From Comamonadaceae bacterium (lineage in GTDB: Bacteria > Pseudomonadota > Gammaproteobacteria > Burkholderiales > Burkholderiaceae_C): a stretch of DNA of 19,511 bases. Each line of letters opens with the position of its first letter. Positions within the stretch are counted from its first letter, which is position 1. A program made the translations under genes and the position numbers. Shown piece by piece: positions 7,349 through 15,503 of the stretch. The stretch is taken from NCBI GenBank assembly GCA_947458305.1, contig CANGZO010000014.1:1-19511 (forward strand). The letters run 5' to 3'. The notes under the pieces were generated by a model. That model worked only from the letters and a program-made list of their open reading frames with translations, ran no database searches and had not been told where the DNA came from.

Positions 7349-8440
7349 TCAGAAAGTGTGAATGATGCCAAGGGCAAACGCGCTCGGATCTGAGCCATTC
7401 ACGGTGGGACGCAGGCGTGCGTAATATGCAGCGGGTATCAAGCTGACCATGGAGGCAGCGTTGTTGTCGACTCGGGCATAGTTGACATAAAGGCTTGTAC
7501 GCTTGGAAAGACTGTGATTGTAGTAAGCTGCCATCGTTGTACCTTTGGGGTCTAAGCCTGCAACTTTGCGGTCGCCTTTGGTCTCGCCCATCTGCAAGCC
7601 CAATCTACCCGATTTACCCACAGGAAACACTGCACCCAACCAGTAGGATGTGGTGTTGTCACTTGGAATGGCCCGATCGCGAGAGGCGATTGGCGATACC
7701 TGCTCGATTTTGTACAAACCGGCATTCACCGTCACCCAGCCGAAGTTGTAGCGGCCACCAATCCCTGTCTCGGTCTGGTCATCTACAGCGAGATTTGTTC
7801 CTGTCGCAGTTCGTGTTACTTTGGTTTGGTGGGCGGCTGCCAAGTTCAGCTTGCCCTTGCTGTAGTACGCCCCCAATCCCCTCATGCTGTTCAGATCTAA
7901 TGGCTCTGTTGCATTCTGAGGAGCCGAGGCCATTGCACGTACAGTGATACCACCCATTGATGGCGACTGGTAAAAAATACCGTTACTGACACGTGCGTCG
8001 ATGTTTTGGCTGATGCTGCCGTTGTTTCCGTAATAGCCGATGCTTCCGAAGTCAGTTTGGTTCAAAAAAGGCACAAGCGGTGTTCCAGTGCGGCCCATCG
8101 ACACTTGCCCCCAAGCTTGGCTTTCGATACCCACAATAGTTGTGCGGCCAAAGAAGGCATTTGCACCCGGCAGCATGTCACCTGACTCGGGGCGCAGACC
8201 CAATTCAAACCGGGAGAAGGCCGACAGCCCACCACCCAAGTCCTCACGCGTTGAGAAGACGACCCGACTGCCTGTTGCCGTGTTGCCGCCTACATTCGTT
8301 CTTTTTCCGCCGGGGTCCCCGGTATTCACGGTTTCGAGGCTTGTGTCAATGGCACCGGAAATGGTGACTTGCGCATGTGCGCCCAAGGCCATCATGGCCA
8401 GCAGGGCTGATACGGCTCGGGTAATGCTGGAAATTTTCAT
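7349..8440 (-). CDS. Outer-membrane general porin (Burkholderiales type)
   Basis: A 363-residue protein with signal peptide MKISSITRAVSALLAMMALG, cleaved after AHA (about residue 23). The mature protein starts QVTISGAIDTSLETV and continues with typical trimeric-porin strands such as SRVVFSTREDLGGGLSAFSR and GRTTIVGIES. It ends GIIHTF, a C-terminal phenylalanine recognised by the BAM assembly machinery. It belongs to the Gram-negative porin family common in Burkholderiales (Omp32-like, 16-strand barrels, often anion-selective). AGGAGA sits five bases before the ATG. It heads a transcription unit with its own promoter, and the SDR gene follows after one base. A substrate-induced porin paired with catabolic genes fits uptake of an anionic nutrient. 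Confidence 0.93.
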   Translation of the reverse strand: MKISSITRAVSALLAMMALGAHAQVTISGAIDTSLETVNTGDPGGKRTNVGGNTATGSRVVFSTREDLGGGLSAFSRFELGLRPESGDMLPGANAFFGRTTIVGIESQAWGQVSMGRTGTPLVPFLNQTDFGSIGYYGNNGSISQNIDARVSNGIFYQSPSMGGITVRAMASAPQNATEPLDLNSMRGLGAYYSKGKLNLAAAHQTKVTRTATGTNLAVDDQTETGIGGRYNFGWVTVNAGLYKIEQVSPIASRDRAIPSDNTTSYWLGAVFPVGKSGRLGLQMGETKGDRKVAGLDPKGTTMAAYYNHSLSKRTSLYVNYARVDNNAASMVSLIPAAYYARLRPTVNGSDPSAFALGIIHTF

Positions 8441-8489
8441 CGTGTTCTCCTATGGGTTTTGTTGGTTGGCCTAGGTATAGGTTTAGGTG

Positions 8490-8517
8490 ATTCTATAAAA
8501 AATACGGTGTTTCTCAA
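8490..8517 (-). promoter_or_regulatory. Sigma-70-like promoter of the porin unit
   Basis: On the minus strand, TTGAGA (8512-8517) and TAGAAT (8490-8495) are separated by 16 bases, each matching the consensus at five of six positions. The predicted start is about 40 bases upstream of the porin ATG. The leader then holds three tandem TAGGT units (8472-8487, 6-base spacing) before the ribosome site. Confidence 0.55.
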
Positions 8518-8521
8518 ATAG

Positions 8522-8529
8522 TTACGTAA
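8522..8529. promoter_or_regulatory. Palindrome TTACGTAA upstream of the porin promoter
   Basis: A perfect 8-base palindrome lies five bases upstream of the -35 element, a place where an activator could touch RNA polymerase. It is short and may be fortuitous. Confidence 0.25.
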
Positions 8530-8571
8530 TATTCTGGCGCTAGGACTTACCCTAACTGGTGTTCATCCGGC

Positions 8572-10047
8572 TCAGTGGGCAGCATGGACGGTGCGCGTGT
8601 CCAGGAAGGACGCCATGCCTTCAATACCGCTCTCGCTGCCTATGCCGCTGTCCTTGATGCCGCCAAATGGCGCTTCGGGCATGGAAACGATGACGTTGTT
8701 GATGGCGATAGCGCCTACTTCCAGTCGATCAGTCACCTGGTGGGCAATGCGCCTGCTGTCGGTGAACAGGTATGCCGCCAAGCCATAAGGGTTGTCGTTG
8801 GCGATGGCCAGCGCCTCCTCGAGTGTGTTGAATCCTGTGATGGGTGCCAGAGGCCCGAAGGGTTCCTGCGACATGATCCTCGCCGTGATCGGCACATTGC
8901 GCAGAACGGTTGGTGCATGGAAGTGCCCAAGGCCATCCATTGCGCCGCCACAGGCCAGGTCGGCGCCATGTTTTAGCGCGTCAGCCACCAAGGGTGCCAT
9001 GGCTGACTTGCGACGCGCATTGATCATAGGACCCATTTGCGTCGCTGTATTCATGCCGTCGCCAACCTTCAATGCTTGGGTCGCGGCAACGAAGCGGTCG
9101 CAGAACTCACGCTCAATGGACTTGTGCACCAGGAAGCGTGTGGGCGCCAGACAGGCCTGTCCTGCGTTACGGAACTTGTGCCCAACCAGCATGGGTACGA
9201 ATCGGTCCAGATCGGCATCAGCCCACACGATGACGGGCGCATGCCCGCCCAGCTCCAACGTGGTCCGCTTGAAGCCTTCGGCGCAGTGCCGTGCCAGTGT
9301 TCGGCCGACATCCACAGAACCGGTGAAGGACACCTTGCGAATAACCGGGCTGGCGATCAACGTTTCCGATATTTCAACTGGGTTTCCGTAAACAAGCTGA
9401 AGGGCGCCGGGCGGCAGCTCAGCCTGTAGACAATCCACCATGGCGGCCACGGCCGCAGGCGTTTCCTCGGCCGCCTTGACGATCACCGAGCATCCGGCCG
9501 CCAACGCACCGCCGATCTTGCGGGCCGTCAATATCACCGGGTAGTTCCAGGGGGAAAGGGCCAGCACCGGACCAACCGGGTACTTACGCACCTCCATGTT
9601 GGCGCCGACCAAGCGCGAAGATGCCAGGCGGCCATACACGCGGCGTGACTCCTCGGCGTACCACTTGATCATCTCTGCCGCAATTTGTACTTCCTGTCGC
9701 GACTCCGCCAAGGTTTTACCCTGTTCCAGAGTGAGCCAGGTTGCGATGGTCTCCAGCCGCTCCAGCATGCGCGCCACACCACGCTCCAGAATTTCGGCGC
9801 GTTCGCGGTTTGGCCGTTGGCTCCAGGCTGCAAATCCAAACGCAGATGCAGCCAAGGCTTCCGACAAATCCTCCTTACTGGCAGAAGAAAACTCGCCCAA
9901 CGGCTCTTCGGTCGCAGGATTGCAAACCGCGATGCGTAGTGCGCCCCGCCCAGGGCGCCATCGGCCGTTGATCAAAAGCTCGGGTGTACGGTAGACGGGA
10001 ACCGATACCTCCACAAAGGCAGGTTTAGTCATGTGAGAGAGTGGCAT
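8572..10047 (-). CDS. GabD-like NAD(P)-dependent aldehyde dehydrogenase
   Basis: A 491-residue ALDH nearest in pattern to succinate-semialdehyde dehydrogenases. Visible elements are Asn168 in LALSPWNYPV, the turn FTGSVDVGRTLA at ~241-252, Glu265 in LELGGHAP, Cys299 in RNAGQACLAPTRFLVH, and a C-terminal PEAPFGGIKDSGIGSE. It would oxidise an omega-oxo acid or related aldehyde. An aldehyde product of the class III aminotransferase in the same operon is a natural candidate (inference). It is the last gene of the right-hand operon, 18 bases after the TauE gene. The start at 10047 has only a weak AAGG about 11 bases upstream; the ATG five codons later is an alternative. A 131-base spacer then separates it from the porin gene, with no clear terminator. 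Confidence 0.93.
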   Translation of the reverse strand: MPLSHMTKPAFVEVSVPVYRTPELLINGRWRPGRGALRIAVCNPATEEPLGEFSSASKEDLSEALAASAFGFAAWSQRPNRERAEILERGVARMLERLETIATWLTLEQGKTLAESRQEVQIAAEMIKWYAEESRRVYGRLASSRLVGANMEVRKYPVGPVLALSPWNYPVILTARKIGGALAAGCSVIVKAAEETPAAVAAMVDCLQAELPPGALQLVYGNPVEISETLIASPVIRKVSFTGSVDVGRTLARHCAEGFKRTTLELGGHAPVIVWADADLDRFVPMLVGHKFRNAGQACLAPTRFLVHKSIEREFCDRFVAATQALKVGDGMNTATQMGPMINARRKSAMAPLVADALKHGADLACGGAMDGLGHFHAPTVLRNVPITARIMSQEPFGPLAPITGFNTLEEALAIANDNPYGLAAYLFTDSRRIAHQVTDRLEVGAIAINNVIVSMPEAPFGGIKDSGIGSESGIEGMASFLDTRTVHAAH

Positions 10048-10065
10048 AGAGATCGAAACCTTTCT

Positions 10066-10836
10066 TCAGGAAAATGCACTGCGCCAGAGTGACGCCATCA
10101 TCATTGCAAGCGCCAACATGATCGCCGCCGAGGTCAACCTGCGAATGGCTTGCGCGCTCAGTCGCTCAAATCCAAACTTGGCGATCGGCATCGTCACCAA
10201 GGCACCCAAAAGCATGGCGCCTAGATGGGTCTTATCAATGCTGCCACTCATGCCGAAAACCACGCCCGTGCAGGCCGAAAGAGCGAGACCGATGACCAGC
10301 GAAGTGCCGACCACGCGTTGCGCCGACTCGCCGCTGGTGGCCAACAACGCGGGTGAGACCAAGATGCCGCCACCCGTACCTGTCGCACCGACAAGCGCAC
10401 CTGTCGCGCACGCCAATGGGGCAAGCCCGAGTCTTTGCAGGACGCGACTCAAATTCTTTGAGTGGAGGGACACCAGGGCCAATAGGCCTGCGGCGAATAT
10501 CGCCAGCTTGAGCGAGACATTCACCACTGAAGCCAAAAGCCCAGGCTGGCCCATGACCCAAGCCACCAATGCCGAACAGATGAGGCAAACCCCAAACGCC
10601 GCTTTCAGAAATGTCCGTAGCAATGGCCATGCCACGTTGCCGGCACGTTGGTGGCTAAATCCGGCACCTATTTTGTAAACAAAAGAGAAGGCACTGGCTG
10701 TACCGACCGCAACAGGCAAGGACATTCCAAACAGACCAACCAGCGTGGGAACGACGACAACGCCGCCCCCAACGCCAGACAAGTACATCAGAGCACCCGC
10801 GCAGGCCCCAAACACTAAGGCTGATAACAACTCCAT
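10066..10836 (-). CDS. TauE/SafE-family membrane exporter
   Basis: A 256-residue integral membrane protein with about seven to eight hydrophobic segments. The family's duplicated glycine/proline loops are visible: GVGGGVVVVPTLVGLFGMSL near the N-terminus and its counterpart GATGTGGGILVSPALLA in the second half, followed in the first half by VAVGTASAFSF and in the second by VVGTSLVIG. TauE/SafE proteins (DUF81) are proposed exporters of sulfite, sulfoacetate or other sulfur-containing or organic anions, usually inferred from their place beside sulfonate-degradation genes. Here it lies between the Bug receptor (30 bases) and an aldehyde dehydrogenase (18 bases), so it is very likely part of this catabolic operon. 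Its exported ion cannot be deduced from sequence. A GGA about six bases upstream supports the start. Confidence 0.88.
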   Translation of the reverse strand: MELLSALVFGACAGALMYLSGVGGGVVVVPTLVGLFGMSLPVAVGTASAFSFVYKIGAGFSHQRAGNVAWPLLRTFLKAAFGVCLICSALVAWVMGQPGLLASVVNVSLKLAIFAAGLLALVSLHSKNLSRVLQRLGLAPLACATGALVGATGTGGGILVSPALLATSGESAQRVVGTSLVIGLALSACTGVVFGMSGSIDKTHLGAMLLGALVTMPIAKFGFERLSAQAIRRLTSAAIMLALAMMMASLWRSAFS

Positions 10837-10866
10837 CGGGGTTCCAAAGGCGCGCGGTCGAACTCG

Positions 10867-11832
10867 TCAATTCGGCATCTTGAATCCGGTATCCTTGACC
10901 AAGTCACCCCAATATTTGTGTTCTGCCCTCAAGTCAGCTGCCACCGTTGCTGGGGCTGCTGTTCCGTCAACAACAAAGCCCTGCGCAGTCAAGGCCTCGC
11001 GTAACTTCGCATCAGCAAGGCCCTTGTTAACACGGGCTGCTATGCCATCGATCGTTGCCTTGGGAGTTTGCGCTGGCGCCATCAAGATGTAGGAGATTGA
11101 GGCCACCAAGTCTTTGTAGCCGAGCTCTTGAAAAGTCGGCACATTCGGGAGTTGGGGAGCTCTTTTCGTACCGCTGGTCGCCAATATGCGCACCGTTCCA
11201 GCTTGATGTTCGCGCAACCACTCCGCGACGCCCGACGAGGCCGCCAACAAGTGCCCGCCAACCACATCGGTGATCAACTGCGCTCCACCACCACGGTAGG
11301 CCACATTGTCAAGCGGAACACCGGCTGCGCGCCCCAGCTTGATGCCGAACATGTGTGGGATGCCTCCAAACTGGGGGGTGGCGAACACAGCGCGGGCGTT
11401 GTCTTGCTTGACCCAGTCGATGTAGGCCTTCAGCGTTGTCGCCGGAACCTTGGCGCTCACGATGTAGGCCACATCGAATCCGGCAACCCGAGAAACTGGC
11501 GCCACGTCCGCCAAAGAGTACTTGAGGTTGCCACGTGTGTGGGGTGTCAAGGTCATTGCACCCGATGGGGCCATCAGAAGAGTCGTACCATCTGCGGGCG
11601 CGTTCTTGAGCGCTTCGAATCCGAGAGCACCGCCAGATCCGGGACGATTCTCAACGATCCAGCGTGATCCATCAGAAGCAGCCAGTACCTCCGCCACGCG
11701 ACGCGCAAGCCCGTCCAGATCAGATCCTGCAACGGTACCGACGAAGATACGGTTTTGTGCAGAGGCAATATTTGGAATTGCGGTCAGTGCGCCAGTCACA
11801 ACAATAGCGATCGATGCGAACAAACTCTTCAT
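10867..11832 (-). CDS. Bug/TctC-type periplasmic receptor of the TTT system
   Basis: A 321-residue secreted receptor. The signal peptide is MKSLFASIAIVVTGALTAIP..., probably cut after ASA (residue 25) before QNRIFVGT. Bug landmarks are VENRPGSGGALGFEALKNA, ADGTTLLMAPSGAMTLTPH, DVAPVSRVAGFD and TSGTKRAPQLPNVPTFQELG. The usual aspartate-rich PGG loop is altered to FVGTVAGSDLDGLAR, as in some more distant Bug members. It captures the substrate in the periplasm and delivers it to the TctA/TctB complex encoded directly upstream (33 bases). AAAGGAG eight bases before the ATG is a strong ribosome site. It is only distantly similar to the orphan Bug at 1746, so the two probably bind different ligands. 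Confidence 0.92.
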   Translation of the reverse strand: MKSLFASIAIVVTGALTAIPNIASAQNRIFVGTVAGSDLDGLARRVAEVLAASDGSRWIVENRPGSGGALGFEALKNAPADGTTLLMAPSGAMTLTPHTRGNLKYSLADVAPVSRVAGFDVAYIVSAKVPATTLKAYIDWVKQDNARAVFATPQFGGIPHMFGIKLGRAAGVPLDNVAYRGGGAQLITDVVGGHLLAASSGVAEWLREHQAGTVRILATSGTKRAPQLPNVPTFQELGYKDLVASISYILMAPAQTPKATIDGIAARVNKGLADAKLREALTAQGFVVDGTAAPATVAADLRAEHKYWGDLVKDTGFKMPN

Positions 11833-11865
11833 AAGTTGAACTCCTTTAATGTTTGTGGAGAGAGG

Positions 11866-13368
11866 TTAATCACGGAAGGCGTTGTCTCGCCTTTTTCTTA
11901 TTGCGGGCAACAATGCGGCCACCAGCATCACGACAGAAAGCGCGATCAAGGTGCCAGAGATAGGACGGGTGATGAGCACGCTCCAGTCACCGCGTGCGAC
12001 AAGAAGCGTTCGGCGCAGGTTCTCTTCGAGCATCGGCCCAAGTACCATGCCCAGCAACAAAGGACCTGCTTCGCATCGGAGCTTGATGAATGCAAAGCCA
12101 ATGACAGCAAACACGCCAGCGAGGTATATATCGAAGTTATTGTTCGACAGCGTGTAAAGGCCAATCACGCAGAAACAAACGATCGATGGAAACAAGAACC
12201 GATACGGCACCGTCAGGAGCTTCACCCAAATGCCGATAAACGGCAGGTTGAGGATGATCAACATCAAGTTGCCGATCCACATCGAAGCAATGAGGCCCCA
12301 GAACAAGTCTGGGTTTTCAATCATGACCTTGGGACCTGGTGCGATACCCATGACCACCATCGCACCAATCATCAATGCCATCACGGGGTTGGGTGGGATG
12401 CCAAGCGTCAGCATCGGAATGAAGGAGGTTTGAGCCGCCGCATTGTTTGCACTTTCGGGTCCTGCTACACCCTCGATAGCACCGTGCCCGAATCGCTCGG
12501 GTGTCTTGGAGACCCGCTTTTCCAGCGTGTATGAAGCAAACGACGCAAGGATGGCACCACCACCCGGTAGGACACCCAGCAAGGAACCGAGTGCCGTACC
12601 CCGTAATACAGCCGGCATCGCCTGCCGAAAGTCCTCACCCGTTGGCCATAGGTTCTTGACGTCCCGCGTATAGACTTCGCGCGATTGAGGGGGGCGATTC
12701 AAATTTCCGATGATTTCGCCGAAGCCGAACAAACCCATGGCGACTGCGACGAAGCCAAGACCGTCGGTCAACTCGGGAATGCCGAAGCTAAAGCGTTCAA
12801 CTCCTGACAACGGATCGGTGTTGATCTGGCCAAGCAAGAGGCCTAGAAGCACCATTCCAACTGCCTTGATGACCGAGCCAGAAGCCAGTACAACGGCACC
12901 GATCAACCCAAGCAGCATCAATGCAGCGTATTCGGCAGGACCGAAGGCAAAAGCAATCCCTGCCAGTGCAGGCGCAAATGCCGCCAGCACCAAGGTACCC
13001 ACGCAACCTGCAAAAAATGACCCAAGTCCAGCAGCCGCCAGGGCAGCGCCCGCCCGCCCCTTGCGTGCCATCTGATAACCATCGATGGCCGTGACGATCG
13101 AACTTGACTCTCCGGGTAGGTTAATCAGGATGGCCGTTGTCGAGCCACCATACTGTGCACCGTAATAGACGCCAGCCAACATGATCAACGCGGCTGTCGG
13201 ATCTAGCGTATAGATCGACGGCAAAAGCATCGCGATGGCAGGCACTGGTCCCAATCCGGGCAGAACGCCTATGAGGGTTCCGATAAACACACCGCCTAGC
13301 GCAAAGGCCAGATTCTGCAAGCTCAGCGCAACTCCGAATCCGGTTGCCAAGTTCGAAAACAGGTCCAT
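11866..13368 (-). CDS. tctA: Tripartite tricarboxylate transporter large membrane subunit TctA
   Basis: A 500-residue, very hydrophobic protein of the usual TctA length with about 11-12 membrane segments. Both signature loops of the family are present: GTLIGVLPGLGPVPAIAMLL near residues 35-54, and YYGAQYGGSTTAILINLPGE around residues 67-88. The inverted-repeat counterpart LLGVLPGGGAILASFASYTL lies in the second half near residue 265, followed by GVAGPESANNAAAQTSFIPM. TctA forms the translocation pathway for secondary, ion-driven uptake of di- or tricarboxylates or other organic acids. It lies 12 bases after tctB and 33 before a Bug receptor gene, the full set for a TTT transporter. The transported compound is unknown. 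Confidence 0.95.
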   Translation of the reverse strand: MDLFSNLATGFGVALSLQNLAFALGGVFIGTLIGVLPGLGPVPAIAMLLPSIYTLDPTAALIMLAGVYYGAQYGGSTTAILINLPGESSSIVTAIDGYQMARKGRAGAALAAAGLGSFFAGCVGTLVLAAFAPALAGIAFAFGPAEYAALMLLGLIGAVVLASGSVIKAVGMVLLGLLLGQINTDPLSGVERFSFGIPELTDGLGFVAVAMGLFGFGEIIGNLNRPPQSREVYTRDVKNLWPTGEDFRQAMPAVLRGTALGSLLGVLPGGGAILASFASYTLEKRVSKTPERFGHGAIEGVAGPESANNAAAQTSFIPMLTLGIPPNPVMALMIGAMVVMGIAPGPKVMIENPDLFWGLIASMWIGNLMLIILNLPFIGIWVKLLTVPYRFLFPSIVCFCVIGLYTLSNNNFDIYLAGVFAVIGFAFIKLRCEAGPLLLGMVLGPMLEENLRRTLLVARGDWSVLITRPISGTLIALSVVMLVAALLPAIRKRRDNAFRD

Positions 13369-13380
13369 CGTCTCGTCTCT

Positions 13381-13839
13381 TTATATTTTGCTCGGCATGA
13401 CAGGAATACGCAGCTCCAGTGCAACGACAAAGAGCAGCCAACTACCTAAGGTGAGAACAGCCGCCAAGCCAAACGCCTCACGAAATTTGAAGTCGCTGCT
13501 GGCAAAGCAAGTGAGGACGATGACGAATGGCAAGGTGATCAGCATGCCAACACGCGGCAATAGGAAACCCGCTCCAAGCACTGCTGCCACTACGACCAAC
13601 ATGGGCCGCCAAATGGGTGACGTGATTCGGTCATCGTCATTGCGTTCACGGCCCAGCGCACCGATCAGCTCGATAACGCCCACAATGGCGAGCAGCAGTC
13701 CAAGTCCGAGCGGAAAATAACCAGGCCCAGGCCTCGCTGATGTTCCAAATCGATACTCAGTAGCACCGACTGCAAATGCCAAGCCCACCAAGATGAAAAC
13801 CACCCCCGACCAGAAGTCAACTTCACTCTTTATCCTCAT
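13381..13839 (-). CDS. tctB: Tripartite tricarboxylate transporter small membrane subunit TctB
   Basis: A 152-residue protein with four predicted membrane helices: FWSGVVFILVGLAFAVGA, then a helix around GYFPLGLGLLLAIVGVIELI, two adjoining segments around MLVVVAAVLGAGFLLP and MLITLPFVIVLTCFA, and a last one near AAVLTLGSWLLFVVAL. The motif TSARPGPGYFPLGLG after helix 1 is diagnostic of TctB. It partners TctA in the inner membrane. Its ATG overlaps the ASST stop by four bases (ATGA), so translation of the transporter is coupled to the sulfotransferase-like gene. This physically ties the ASST to uptake of the operon's substrate. Confidence 0.9.
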   Translation of the reverse strand: MRIKSEVDFWSGVVFILVGLAFAVGATEYRFGTSARPGPGYFPLGLGLLLAIVGVIELIGALGRERNDDDRITSPIWRPMLVVVAAVLGAGFLLPRVGMLITLPFVIVLTCFASSDFKFREAFGLAAVLTLGSWLLFVVALELRIPVMPSKI

Positions 13840-15485
13840 ACCCCTTCCTCCTGCAGCACTTGATCTGGGATTGCAACACGAGCCACCCCGAACACCTCCA
13901 TCTGCACCAAATCGTGAAGTGGGACAACCTCAATGTCAAAAACTGGGTTCTGCGGGTCGTCGATTGCGTACTCCCGGATGCGTGGCGTTGAGGGAAGATC
14001 GTCCGGGTAGACCCGCGTCAGGTCGTTGGCATCAAAGGTTTCGATGCTCAGGCCGGGATAGCACAGCGAGAAGTCCACGAGCACGTTGCCTGTGCGCGGC
14101 AGAACATGAGCGTCGCCCATGGCAAAACTCACAGCACCCTCAGAAGCAACCGTCGGTGTAGAAAAAACCACGCGAACAGTTTGCTTGTCCTCGTCAATTT
14201 CGTAGACAACTGCTTGGCTTAGTGATTCTGATGCACTCTTGACGCGCTCCCCTGTAAAAGGAATCGCCTGGTGGACGTTGTTGTTGAAGACAACGATGTG
14301 TCCTTGTGGTGTCAGTCGCGGGTTGTGCTGGTGGCTCGGCCAGATGAAGTCCTCTCCGACTGGCCTCAGCAGTTTGGCCCGTAACGGCTCTGACCAGCCG
14401 ATGTCGCGCGCCAAAATCCAACGGATCTGACCTGTCGATCGGTCAATCTTGATCACAGCATCGAGGTTGCGCAGCGACAGCAGCACCGAGTTATCACGCG
14501 GATCGTGGTGCACACCGTTGCCATGCGTCCAGTCCAAATGGCCCGGGAAACCGCGTACCCACCAATACGACCAGAATGTGTCGAAACCGATCTTGAACGG
14601 GTCGAGGTGGTCGAAGCAGTTCCAGCGCCAAACCACTTCACCTTCAGGTGTGAACTCGATGACCTCGTCGCCCATCACCCATTGCGACCGCCTTGGTGCG
14701 GTAGCGTCAGTCTCGCTCGTGTAGTAGTTTTCGATAAGGCGCGGCAAGGCATTGAGCGACAGGAAATTGCCGTTGGGCAGCGCATCGGGTTGGTGGTGCA
14801 AGGTCACTGCCGGAACAGGGACAGCGCCCGGTGGCATCGGGGTAGGCCCCAGGGCGGCACCCCAGCAACGCAGTGTGCGCCCCAGCCAGTCGATTTCGGT
14901 CGGGCTGTTTCGCGTCGTGTGAAAGAACAGGTGACCGTTATTCAAAGCAGCCACCCCGGAAATCCGTGCAGGGCTGCGGTAGAACCAGACGATGTCACCG
15001 TCCTCGTCAAGCGCCAGTATCAGACTCCAGTCAGTGGTGAATCGACGTTGCTCGGCTGTCATGCGATGTGATCGCCCAAGCGCACGACGCCGCACACTCA
15101 ACAGCGTCAGTCCGGGCTCCATGCGGTCACGCTGCGCACAGTTCACGCGCAACGGTGGAAAGTCAAGGCTGCTGATGGGTAGTGCGGGCGTCTGAATAGT
15201 CAGTGGCTTTGCCGAAAACAGCTGCCCTTGAGCGTCAATCAGTGACACTTCCAGGAGGTACGACCGAGCCGGCTTTAACCCGACAACCGGCAGCGACTTG
15301 GCGCCGGATTCGACCTGCCAGCGATAACGCTGTGACACCCCTTCGGAGACAGCCTTCAGTTCCAGTGTTCCGGCAACGTTCACATCGACTGACAGTACCA
15401 AGGCCATTGGCGCAACCGGATCCGCATTTGGCACCACACTTGGCTCCTGACGGAACACATGGGTTGTTGGCTGCGCGTTGCTCAT
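13836..15485 (-). CDS. Arylsulfotransferase (ASST)-family protein, apparently cytosolic
   Basis: A 549-residue protein with an N-terminal beta-sandwich-like region (~25-105, with GLKPARSYLLEVSL) and a beta-propeller matching the ASST family. The propeller carries the family's histidine motifs: TLHHQPDALPNGNFL (His230/231), LDWTHGNGVHHDPRDNS (His321), WPSHQHNPRLTPQGH (His385/His387) and MGDAHVLPRTGN (His460). ASST enzymes move a sulfuryl group from a phenolic sulfate to a phenol through a sulfo-histidine intermediate, without PAPS. The well-studied enterobacterial form is periplasmic with a signal peptide; this one begins MSNAQPTTHVFRQEPSVV with no signal peptide, so it is predicted to stay in the cytosol. 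It sits 18 bases after the aminotransferase and overlaps tctB by four bases. Family assignment is firm; actual sulfotransferase activity is an inference, since many propellers share this architecture. Confidence 0.82.
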   Translation of the reverse strand: MSNAQPTTHVFRQEPSVVPNADPVAPMALVLSVDVNVAGTLELKAVSEGVSQRYRWQVESGAKSLPVVGLKPARSYLLEVSLIDAQGQLFSAKPLTIQTPALPISSLDFPPLRVNCAQRDRMEPGLTLLSVRRRALGRSHRMTAEQRRFTTDWSLILALDEDGDIVWFYRSPARISGVAALNNGHLFFHTTRNSPTEIDWLGRTLRCWGAALGPTPMPPGAVPVPAVTLHHQPDALPNGNFLSLNALPRLIENYYTSETDATAPRRSQWVMGDEVIEFTPEGEVVWRWNCFDHLDPFKIGFDTFWSYWWVRGFPGHLDWTHGNGVHHDPRDNSVLLSLRNLDAVIKIDRSTGQIRWILARDIGWSEPLRAKLLRPVGEDFIWPSHQHNPRLTPQGHIVVFNNNVHQAIPFTGERVKSASESLSQAVVYEIDEDKQTVRVVFSTPTVASEGAVSFAMGDAHVLPRTGNVLVDFSLCYPGLSIETFDANDLTRVYPDDLPSTPRIREYAIDDPQNPVFDIEVVPLHDLVQMEVFGVARVAIPDQVLQEEGV

Positions 15486-15503
15486 GAACAGTCTCTGCCT
15501 TGT

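Noticed and set aside
3408..10047. The two aldehyde dehydrogenases as a tandem duplication
   Set aside because: Their sequences around Asn, Glu and Cys differ throughout (for example GQQCTA versus GQACLA), and they lie in separate units; they belong to different subfamilies.
11755..12534. A 259-codon plus-strand open frame opposite the start of the Bug gene and tctA
   Set aside because: It spans the junction of two well-supported minus-strand genes and shows only low-complexity histidine, glutamine and asparagine content.
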